Of a DNA stretch of 16,609 nucleotides, positions 6,219 to 12,495 are shown piece by piece. Made by a program: the position numbers and the translations under genes. The notes beneath the pieces are model-generated. The model saw nothing but the letters and a program-made list of their open reading frames with translations. It ran no database searches and had not been told where the DNA came from. The stretch lies in assembly GCA_035263705.1 (NCBI GenBank), contig DATFRA010000162.1:1-16609 (forward strand). Reading direction: 5' to 3'. Source of the DNA: DASZHJ01 sp035263705 (GTDB lineage Bacteria > Pseudomonadota > Alphaproteobacteria > ATCC43930 > CGMCC-115725). How positions within the stretch are numbered: position 1 is the first letter of the stretch; the number at the start of each line of letters is the position of its first letter.

Positions 6219-7256
6219 ATGCGTGTCGACGAATTCGATTTCGAGCTGCCGAAGGAGCTGATCGCGGACCATCCCGCGGAACCGCGGGACTCCGCGCGGC
6301 TCTTAGTCGTCAACGACCGGACCGTAGATCGGCGCATCGTGGATCTACCGACGCTGCTTCGGCGCGGCGATCTCCTGGTGTTCAACGACACCAAGGTGAT
6401 CCCGGTGCGGCTCGTGGGCGCGCGGGGCAAGGCCTCGGTCGAGGTGACGCTGCACCGCGACCTCGGCCAGGGCGTGTGGCTCGCCTTCGCCAGAGGGGCG
6501 AAGCGCCTCAAGACCGGCGACCGGCTGGTCTTCGCGGAGGATTTCTCTGCGGAGGTCACGGGCAAGACGCCGGCGGGCGAGGTGGCGCTGCATTTCGCGG
6601 CAACCGGAGCGGCGCTCCGCGCGGCGCTCGAGCGCCACGGCAGCATGCCGCTGCCGCCTTATATCAAGCGGCCCCGCGGCGGAGACCCCCGGGACATCCG
6701 CGACTACCAGACGATCTTCGCGCGGAAGGAAGGCGCGGTGGCGGCGCCCACCGCCGGCTTGCACTTCACGGCGCCGTTGATGTCGGCGCTCGCGGCCGCG
6801 GGCATCGAGTATTTGACCGTGACCCTCCACGTCGGCGCCGGTACGTTCCTGCCGGTGAAGGTCGAGGAGGTCAGCGACCACGTGATGCATGGCGAGACCG
6901 GATTCCTGGACGCCGCGACCGCCGAGCGGCTCAACCGCGTGCGCGCCGCGGGCGGCCGCATCGTCGCCGTGGGCACCACCAGCTTGCGCCTCCTTGAGAC
7001 CGCCGCGGACGACGACGGCCGTCTTGGCCCCTTCAGGGGCGAGACCGCGCTCTTCATCACGCCGGGCTACCGGTTCCGCGCGATCGACGTGCTGGTAACG
7101 AACTTCCACCTGCCGCGCTCGACGCTCTTCATGCTGGTATCGGCCTTCGCCGGTCTCGAGCGCATGAAGCACGCCTATGTCCACGCGATCCGCGAGCGCT
7201 ACCGCTTCTTCTCCTATGGCGACGCCTGCCTGCTGCTGCCGGAGGCCGCGCGGTGA
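6219..7256 (+). CDS. queA: S-adenosylmethionine:tRNA ribosyltransferase-isomerase QueA
   Basis: Transfers and isomerises the ribosyl moiety of S-adenosylmethionine onto preQ1 at position 34 of tRNAs with GUN anticodons, making epoxyqueuosine. At 345 residues it is full length. Family blocks are all present: DLLVFNDTKVIPVRLVG (51-67), MPLPPYIKRP (143-152), VAAPTAGLHFT (174-184), LHVGAGTFLPVK (203-214), GTTSLRLLE (252-260) and TNFHLPRSTLFMLVSAFAG (294-312). Its TGA overlaps the tgt GTG by 4 nt (GTGA), so the two are translationally coupled. First gene of a queuosine operon, divergent from arfB. Confidence 0.97.
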   Translation: MRVDEFDFELPKELIADHPAEPRDSARLLVVNDRTVDRRIVDLPTLLRRGDLLVFNDTKVIPVRLVGARGKASVEVTLHRDLGQGVWLAFARGAKRLKTGDRLVFAEDFSAEVTGKTPAGEVALHFAATGAALRAALERHGSMPLPPYIKRPRGGDPRDIRDYQTIFARKEGAVAAPTAGLHFTAPLMSALAAAGIEYLTVTLHVGAGTFLPVKVEEVSDHVMHGETGFLDAATAERLNRVRAAGGRIVAVGTTSLRLLETAADDDGRLGPFRGETALFITPGYRFRAIDVLVTNFHLPRSTLFMLVSAFAGLERMKHAYVHAIRERYRFFSYGDACLLLPEAAR

Positions 7257-8377
7257 CGACGCGCTTCGAGCTCGTCGCCGAGGAAGCCGGCGCGCGCCTC
7301 GGCCGTATGGAGACCGCCCATGGCGCCGTCGAGACGCCGGCCTTCATGCCCGTGGGCACCGCCGCCACCGTGAAGGGCATGCGGCCGGCGGACGTTGCCG
7401 CGACCGGCGCGCAGATCATCCTCGCCAACACCTATCACCTGATGCTGCGGCCGGGCGCCGAGCGCGTCGCGCGGCTCGGCGGCTTGCACAAATTCATGGA
7501 CTGGCCGGGCCCCATCCTCACGGACTCCGGCGGCTTCCAGGTGATGTCGCTGGCGAAACTCCGCGAGATCGACAGCAAGGGCGTCACCTTCCGCTCGCAC
7601 CTCGACGGTACCGAGTACGCGCTCACGCCGGAGCGCGCGATCGAGATCCAGCACATGCTGGACGCCGATATCGCGATGGCGCTGGACGAATGCACGCCCT
7701 TTCCCGCGACGGAGGAGGACGCGCGGCGCTCGATGGAGCTGACCCTCGGCTGGGCGGAGCGGTGCAAACGGGCGTTCACCGCGCGGGCCGGCTACAGGCT
7801 CTTCGGCATCGTCCAGGGCAGCGTCTACGCCGGGCTCCGCGGGCGTTGTGCCTCGGCCCTGGTGGCGATCGGTTTCGACGGCTACGCCGTGGGCGGGCTC
7901 GCGGTCGGGGAAGGGCAGGCGGAGATGTTACGCGTGCTCGACGAGACCGTGCCGGCGCTGCCCAAGGACCGGCCGCGCTATCTCATGGGCGTCGGCACGC
8001 CCGCCGACCTCCTGGGCTCGGTCAAGCGCGGCGTCGATCTCTTCGACTGCGTGCTGCCGACCCGCTCGGGCCGCACGCACCAGGCCTTCACGCGCGGCGG
8101 CACGGTGAATCTGCGGAACGCCCGCCACATGGACGACCCGCGACCGCTCGATGCCGCATGCCCCTGCACCGCCTGCACGCGTCACTCGCGCGCCTATCTG
8201 CATCACCTCGCCCGCGCCGGCGAGATGCTGGGCCCTATGCTGTTGACCGAGCACAACCTCCGCTACTATGCGGACCTGATGGCGGGCATGCGCCGAGCCA
8301 TCGCCGAGCGCCGCTTCGCGGCCTTCGCCGCGGAGATGCTGGAGGCGGAAGTGCGGGGTGATGTACCAGTATTATAA
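7253..8377 (+). CDS. tgt: tRNA-guanine (queuine) transglycosylase Tgt
   Basis: Exchanges guanine 34 for preQ1 in tRNA-Asp, -Asn, -His and -Tyr. 374 residues, normal for bacterial Tgt. Catalytic residues are in place: D91 in TDSGGFQVMSL (general acid/base) and D265 in VDLFDCVLPTRSGRT (nucleophile). The substrate-recognition segment FGIVQGS is at 184-190 and GGLAVGE at 214-220. The structural zinc site is C303-x-C305-x2-C308 plus H334. The start is GTG 7253, overlapping the queA stop. A repeat-filled gap of about 146 nt separates it from queF. Confidence 0.97.
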   Translation: MTTRFELVAEEAGARLGRMETAHGAVETPAFMPVGTAATVKGMRPADVAATGAQIILANTYHLMLRPGAERVARLGGLHKFMDWPGPILTDSGGFQVMSLAKLREIDSKGVTFRSHLDGTEYALTPERAIEIQHMLDADIAMALDECTPFPATEEDARRSMELTLGWAERCKRAFTARAGYRLFGIVQGSVYAGLRGRCASALVAIGFDGYAVGGLAVGEGQAEMLRVLDETVPALPKDRPRYLMGVGTPADLLGSVKRGVDLFDCVLPTRSGRTHQAFTRGGTVNLRNARHMDDPRPLDAACPCTACTRHSRAYLHHLARAGEMLGPMLLTEHNLRYYADLMAGMRRAIAERRFAAFAAEMLEAEVRGDVPVL

Positions 8378-8383
8378 CGATGG

Positions 8384-8428
8384 TGCGTCCTTCGACTCGC
8401 TCGCTTCGCTCGCGGCTCAGGATGAGGA
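8384..8428. repeat. Palindromic intergenic repeat, cluster 2, unit a
   Basis: TGCGTCCTTCGACTCGC at the left and GCGGCTCAGGATGAGGA at the right enclose CTCGCTTCGCTCG. It is an almost exact reverse complement of unit b at 8455-8500 except in the centre. It starts 7 nt after the tgt stop, inside the queuosine operon. Confidence 0.85.
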
Positions 8429-8454
8429 CCTCTCTTAATGCCGCAAAGAAACCA

Positions 8455-8500
8455 TCCTCATCCTGAGCCGCCGCCGCGAGGCGGCGAGTCGAAGGACGCA
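8455..8500. repeat. Palindromic intergenic repeat, cluster 2, unit b
   Basis: TCCTCATCCTGAGCCGC at the left and GCGAGTCGAAGGACGCA at the right, with a GC-rich hairpin centre (CGCCGCGAGGCGGCG). It is inverted relative to unit a with a 26-nt spacer that is AT-richer than the surroundings. Together they could form a ~117-nt hairpin in the tgt-queF message, which might protect the upstream RNA end or lower downstream expression. Confidence 0.85.
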
Positions 8501-8523
8501 CGTCGGTTCCGCGAGAGCCCCTG

Positions 8524-8988
8524 ATGCCTCGAAGAAAGCAACCTACCCTCACCCAGCTCGGCCGGCCGACGCGGTTGCCGGAATCGCCCGACGCGGCGGT
8601 GCTGGAGCGGGTGCCGAATCCGCATCCCGGTTCCACCTACCTGGTGCGCTTCACGGCGCCGGAGTTCACGGTGCTCTGCCCGATCACGGGACAGCCGGAT
8701 TTCGCGCACTTCGTGATCGACTACGTGCCGCGGCGCTGGCTCATCGAGAGCAAGTCGCTGAAGCTCTATCTGGGCTCGTTCCGCAACCACGCGGGATTCC
8801 ACGAGGACTGCACGCTCGCGATCGCCAAACGGCTCGTGCGCGAGATCGTGCCGCGCTGGCTTCGGATCGGCGGCTACTGGTTCCCGCGCGGCGGCATGCC
8901 GATCGACGTGTTCTGGCAGACGGGCGCGCCGCCGCGCGGGCTCTGGCTGCCGGACCAGGGCGTCGCCCCCTACCGCGGCCGGGGATGA
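8524..8988 (+). CDS. queF: NADPH-dependent 7-cyano-7-deazaguanine (preQ0) reductase QueF, short type
   Basis: Reduces the nitrile of preQ0 to the aminomethyl group of preQ1. 154 residues is the compact (YkvM-like) form rather than the long two-domain E. coli type. The active-site cysteine is C52 in FTVLCPITGQPDFA, with D59 as its partner. The signature ESKSLKLYLGSFRN runs from 75 to 88, and H93/E94 (GFHED) are conserved. The start is ATG 8524, with GAGAG about 8 nt upstream. Its stop overlaps the queG start (ATGA). No preQ1 riboswitch could be recognised upstream; the space is filled by the repeats. Confidence 0.96.
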   Translation: MPRRKQPTLTQLGRPTRLPESPDAAVLERVPNPHPGSTYLVRFTAPEFTVLCPITGQPDFAHFVIDYVPRRWLIESKSLKLYLGSFRNHAGFHEDCTLAIAKRLVREIVPRWLRIGGYWFPRGGMPIDVFWQTGAPPRGLWLPDQGVAPYRGRG

Positions 8989-10112
8989 CGGCGCCCGCCG
9001 ATCCCAAATCGGCGATCCGCGAGCAGGCGCTCGCGCTGGGCTTCGATGCGGTGGGTTTTGCGCCGGCCTCCCTGGGCGCGGAGGCGCGGGCGCATCTCTC
9101 GGACTATCTCGCCGGGGGCTATCACGGCGACATGGGCTGGCTCGCGGCGCGTGCCGGAGAGCGCGCGGAGCCGCGGGCGCTCTGGCCCGAGGCCAAGACC
9201 GTCGTCGTGCTCGGCATGAACTACGGGCCGGTCGAGGACCCGCTCGCTGCCTTGGCCCGGCGCGATCGCGGCGCGATCTCCATCTACGCGCGCGGGCGCG
9301 ATTACCACGACATCGTGAAATCGCGGCTGAAAGCGCTGGCGCGGTTCATCTCCGAGCGCTGGGGCTGCGAGCTCAAGGTGTTCGTCGACACCGCGCCGGT
9401 GATGGAGAAGCCGCTCGCCGAGCGCGCGGGCGTCGGCTGGCAGGGCAAGCACACCAACCTGGTCTCGCGGCCGCTGGGCTCGTGGCTGTTCCTGGGCGAG
9501 ATCTACCTGGCCCTCGAGCTCGCGCCCGATCCGCCCGAGGCGGACCATTGCGGCGAATGCCGGCGCTGCCTCGACGTCTGCCCGACGCAGGCGTTCCCGG
9601 CGCCCTACCGGCTCGATGCGCGTCGCTGCATCTCCTATCTCACCATCGAGCACAAGGGCCATATCGATGCGGAGCTCCGGCCGTTGATGGGGAACCGCAT
9701 CTACGGCTGCGACGACTGCCTCGTGGTCTGCCCCTGGAACAAGTTCGCGCGCGCGACGCGCGAGCCGGGCTTCGCGACGCGGCCGGGGCTCGCGAGCCCC
9801 GAGCTCCGCATCCTCGCCGCCCTCGACGACACCGCGTTCCGCTCGCTGTTCTCGGGCTCGGCGATCAAGCGGATCGGCCGTGACCGCTTCGTGCGCAACG
9901 TACTGATCGCCATCGGCAACAGCTGCGAGCCGGCGCTTCTCGAGGCGGTGCGGCCCCTGATCGCGGATGCTTCGCCGCTGGTGCGCGCCATGGCGGCCTG
10001 GGCCTGGCTGCGCCTCGCGCCGGCGGCCGAGCGGGATCGAGTGCGCTCGACCCGCCTCCGCTCCGAAGATGACCCTGCCGTGCGGGCGGAATGGGAGCCC
10101 GCGGCAGCCTGA
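8985..10112 (+). CDS. queG: Epoxyqueuosine reductase QueG
   Basis: A cobalamin and iron-sulfur enzyme that removes the epoxide of epoxyqueuosine in tRNA, the last step to queuosine. 375 residues. Two ferredoxin-type cysteine sets are complete: C189, C192, C195, C199 (CGECRRCLDVCP) and C215, C242, C245, C249 (GCDDCLVVCPWNKF). The proposed proton donor is D135 in VFVDTAPVME. VGWQGKHTNL (150-159) is a strongly conserved block. The C-terminal ~90 residues (about 275-350) look like short HEAT-type helices that contact tRNA in this family. ATG 8985 overlaps the queF stop by 4 nt. Confidence 0.96.
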   Translation: MTAPADPKSAIREQALALGFDAVGFAPASLGAEARAHLSDYLAGGYHGDMGWLAARAGERAEPRALWPEAKTVVVLGMNYGPVEDPLAALARRDRGAISIYARGRDYHDIVKSRLKALARFISERWGCELKVFVDTAPVMEKPLAERAGVGWQGKHTNLVSRPLGSWLFLGEIYLALELAPDPPEADHCGECRRCLDVCPTQAFPAPYRLDARRCISYLTIEHKGHIDAELRPLMGNRIYGCDDCLVVCPWNKFARATREPGFATRPGLASPELRILAALDDTAFRSLFSGSAIKRIGRDRFVRNVLIAIGNSCEPALLEAVRPLIADASPLVRAMAAWAWLRLAPAAERDRVRSTRLRSEDDPAVRAEWEPAAA

Positions 10113-10153
10113 AGCTTGCCGCGAAGCAATCCGGCTCCTAAGTCAGGGGCATT

Positions 10154-10158
10154 GGAGG
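10154..10158 (+). promoter_or_regulatory. Shine-Dalgarno GGAGG for the cupin gene
   Basis: GGAGG is 5 nt from ATG 10164 and is the strongest ribosome site seen in the window. It favours this start over an in-frame TTG at 10116 that would add 16 unconvincing residues. Confidence 0.7.
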
Positions 10159-10163
10159 CAGAC

Positions 10164-10628
10164 ATGAGCGCAGACCATCCGGACTGGCGCACGCACGGCG
10201 TGCGGATCGTCAAGGGCACCGAGCTCGACATCAACACGCCGCAGACGCCTGGCATGAACCGCGCGGCCGCCATCACCTATGCGCGGGCTGGTGCCCAGAA
10301 ACTCTGGGCGGGTACGGTGACCATCCATCCCAACGCCAAGACCGGCGCCCATCACCACGGCGAGGTCGAGAGCGTCATCTACGTGGTGCGCGGCAGGGCG
10401 CGCATGCGCTGGGGCGACAGGCTCGAATACATAGCGGAGGCGGGTCCCGGCGATTTCATCTATGTGCCGCCCTACGTGCCCCACCAGGAGATCAACGCCA
10501 ATCCCAACGAGCCCCTGGACTGCGTCCTCGTCCGCAGCGGCCAGGAGCCGGTGGTGGTGAACCTGGACATCCCCGTGGTCGAGACGCCCGAGGAAGTCCG
10601 CTGGATCGATTCCATTCACAAAACCTGA
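10164..10628 (+). CDS. Single-domain cupin protein
   Basis: 154 residues forming one small beta-barrel. Cupin motif 1 is seen as GAHHHGEVESVIYVVRG (61-77), giving metal ligands among H63, H65 and E69. Motif 2 is GPGDFIYVPPYVPHQEIN (94-111), giving H107. The metal site therefore looks complete. Small proteins of this type include sugar isomerases, dioxygenases and regulatory or storage barrels, and nothing here fixes the reaction. It starts 51 nt after queG on the same strand and could be co-transcribed, but its own strong Shine-Dalgarno and lack of overlap leave that open. Cytoplasmic: no signal peptide. Confidence 0.85.
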   Translation: MSADHPDWRTHGVRIVKGTELDINTPQTPGMNRAAAITYARAGAQKLWAGTVTIHPNAKTGAHHHGEVESVIYVVRGRARMRWGDRLEYIAEAGPGDFIYVPPYVPHQEINANPNEPLDCVLVRSGQEPVVVNLDIPVVETPEEVRWIDSIHKT

Positions 10629-10724
10629 ACGCGAGAACCCCCGAGCCCGCTTTCACGGATGCGCGAGTGGTCGGGCGCGCGGGGCCCGTGATAGGGTGCG
10701 TCCGCCAAGCGAATGGGGGCCGTC
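10629..10724 (+). other. Gap between the cupin gene and the exported protein
   Basis: 96 nt, GC-rich. It contains GGGCGCGCGGGGCCCG near 10674-10689, which can pair with itself only partly and has no T-run. No clear promoter hexamers or intrinsic terminator were found. Confidence 0.4.
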
Positions 10725-12287
10725 ATGCGCAAGTGGATCATCGCTCTCGTGGTCGTCGTCGTCGCGGGAGCGGGCGGCTATTACGGCTGGACGCGGCTCC
10801 ATGATTATTCCGGCGAGCAATTCCGCATTGGGCTCGACCAGTGGATCAAGACGCTGCCGCCCGACTACGCGATGGCCTACAAGACGGCGGAGTACGACGT
10901 CGCCACCGACACGGCGACGCTGGGCAGCATCACCGTCAAGGGGACGGGCACCACCCCCTTCGACCTGACCGTCGACCAGGTCGAGGTCAGCAAACCCTCG
11001 AAGGATTTCGGCGAGGCCTGGGCGCAGGCCGCCGCCAACCCGGCCCAGATCGCACCGGACAAGGCGCTGCCCGTCGCTGGCGGCATTACGGTGAAGGGTG
11101 TCACGCTCCACATCGGGTCCGCGTCCTCGACCATGGCCTTGGCGAACCTCCAGGGATTGCGGGTCTATCCCTGGGCGCTGCTGCATTCGGGCGTCCCCTC
11201 CTTCGCGGACGTGCAGGCCACCCTGACCGCCAAACGCGCCGACCAGCCGCAGCTCGCCGACGTGCTTCCGCTGATCCGCTTCGAGGCGGCGGTCCTGCTG
11301 GGGATCGGCTATGACGCTTACGCGGTGGAGGATATGCGGGTCACCGCGACGATGCCGGCGACGCCTCAGATGCCCGCCACCGATATCACCTACACGATCC
11401 GGAAATTCGGCGGCAGCGGCTACGATCGCGGGACGCGCGGCGACGCGCAGCTCGAGGGCGCCGTCATCAAGGCGGCGCCGCTGGGCACCGTCACGGTCGA
11501 GCGTGCGAGCATGGCAGGACTCGACGTCCAGAAGCCCCTGACCCAGCTGCTCTCGGGGGACAACCCGACGGCCGAGATGCTCGACGGGCTCAAGATCGGC
11601 GACATCCGCTATTCGGGGATGAAGGTGCAGACGCCCGACGGCAAGGACGTCCCGGTCGGCACGCTGTCGATCTCGAAGATCGGCTTCGCCAAGGGGGTGC
11701 CGGTCTCGGGCGAGCTCAGCTACGCCGGCCTCCAGCTCAACAAGGGACTGATGTCGAACCCGCAGGCGCGAGACGCCTTCGAGCAGCTCGGGATCGAAAC
11801 CGTGACCCTGAGCCTCGGCTTCTCCTATCAGTGGGACCTCGAGCAGAAGCGGGTGGCGCTGCGCAACGTCGCGCTCAAGGTCGACGAGCTCGGCGCGCTC
11901 AACCTCTCCGCGGATCTCGCGGACATGACGCCGGGCGACGGCTGGCAGGCCCGCGGCAGCTTCGCGCACGCGCTCCTGCGCTACGACGACGCCTCGCTCG
12001 CCGACCGGGCGCTCAAGGTGTTCGCCTTGCAGACCAACACGGATGGCACTGCGGTCCGCCAGCAGATCATGGCCATCATCGACATGCGCGCGGCGACGCT
12101 CGGCAACACGCCCGCCATCGCCGCGATCGCCGATGCGCTCAAGACCTTCCTCGGCGCCCCGCATTCGCTCACCATCGAGCTGGCGCCCTCGGCGCCCGTC
12201 CCCTTCAGCACGCTGCAGGGCGCCGCCACCATGCAGCCGGCCGACATCGCGACCCTGATCGGCCTCAAGGTCGACGCCAACAAGTAG
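10725..12287 (+). CDS. Exported or inner-membrane-anchored protein of unknown function, possibly YdgA (DUF945)-like
   Basis: 520 residues from ATG 10725. An in-frame ATG at 10713 would add MGAV, but GGGGG 5 nt before the second ATG and the typical MRKW start favour the shorter form. A hydrophobic segment (residues 5-20, IIALVVVVVAGAGGYY) is a signal anchor or uncleaved signal; no lipobox cysteine. The rest alternates short beta-type stretches, such as LGSITVKGTGTTPFDLTVDQ and GGITVKGVTLHIGS, with few charges in a row and only hydrophilic turns. This is the look of large periplasmic beta-sheet proteins such as YdgA or AsmA relatives. It has no catalytic motif I can identify and no cysteines. 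Gene is isolated between a cupin gene and repeats. Real gene certain; function unknown. Confidence 0.85.
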   Translation: MRKWIIALVVVVVAGAGGYYGWTRLHDYSGEQFRIGLDQWIKTLPPDYAMAYKTAEYDVATDTATLGSITVKGTGTTPFDLTVDQVEVSKPSKDFGEAWAQAAANPAQIAPDKALPVAGGITVKGVTLHIGSASSTMALANLQGLRVYPWALLHSGVPSFADVQATLTAKRADQPQLADVLPLIRFEAAVLLGIGYDAYAVEDMRVTATMPATPQMPATDITYTIRKFGGSGYDRGTRGDAQLEGAVIKAAPLGTVTVERASMAGLDVQKPLTQLLSGDNPTAEMLDGLKIGDIRYSGMKVQTPDGKDVPVGTLSISKIGFAKGVPVSGELSYAGLQLNKGLMSNPQARDAFEQLGIETVTLSLGFSYQWDLEQKRVALRNVALKVDELGALNLSADLADMTPGDGWQARGSFAHALLRYDDASLADRALKVFALQTNTDGTAVRQQIMAIIDMRAATLGNTPAIAAIADALKTFLGAPHSLTIELAPSAPVPFSTLQGAATMQPADIATLIGLKVDANK

Positions 12288-12293
12288 GCTGCC

Positions 12294-12374
12294 GTGCGTC
12301 CTTCGACTCGCGATGCCCTCATCCCGAGCGCCGCTTGGCGGCGTCGAGGGACGCATCGCGGCTCAGGATGAGGC
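12294..12374. repeat. Palindromic intergenic repeat, cluster 3, unit a, with nested second palindrome
   Basis: The outer arms are TGCGTCCTTCGACTCGCGATG (abutting 12294-12314) and the segment CATCGCGGCTCAGGATGAGG (12355-12374 with the preceding C); GCGATG pairs with CATCGC. Between them lies the 36-nt element 12317-12352, beginning CCTCATCCCGAGCGCCGC and ending GGCGTCGAGGGAC. It is the reverse complement of the nested element at 327-362 with two mismatches. It starts 7 nt after the stop of the unknown exported protein. Confidence 0.82.
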
Positions 12375-12401
12375 GCTTTCTTTGTGCGATTCTCGATTTC
12401 A

Positions 12402-12446
12402 CCTCATCCTGAGCCGCCTGCGCCGGCAGGGGAGTCGAAGGACGCA
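12402..12446. repeat. Palindromic intergenic repeat, cluster 3, unit b
   Basis: CCTCATCCTGAGCCGCCTG at the left and GGAGTCGAAGGACGCA at the right, with centre CCTGCGCCGGCAGG. Inverted relative to unit a, with a T-rich spacer (CTTTCTTTGTGCGATT...) of about 27 nt. The hairpin of unit a followed by CGCTTTCTTTGTG may act as an imperfect terminator for the upstream gene. Confidence 0.82.
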
Positions 12447-12495
12447 AGGCCGCCATGCCAGCGGCCACGGATTCTTCACAATCGTGATCTGAGTT

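Noticed and set aside
8384..8500. CRISPR-like repeats or a preQ1 riboswitch upstream of queF
   Set aside because: Units are inverted palindromes, only two, and also occur elsewhere in the window away from queuosine genes. No preQ1 aptamer-like pseudoknot with an A-rich tail could be made out.
10653..12356. 567-codon minus-strand frame opposite the unknown exported protein
   Set aside because: The plus-strand frame has a signal anchor and beta-strand patterning with a plausible ribosome site. The minus frame is charged low-complexity sequence and runs into the repeat.
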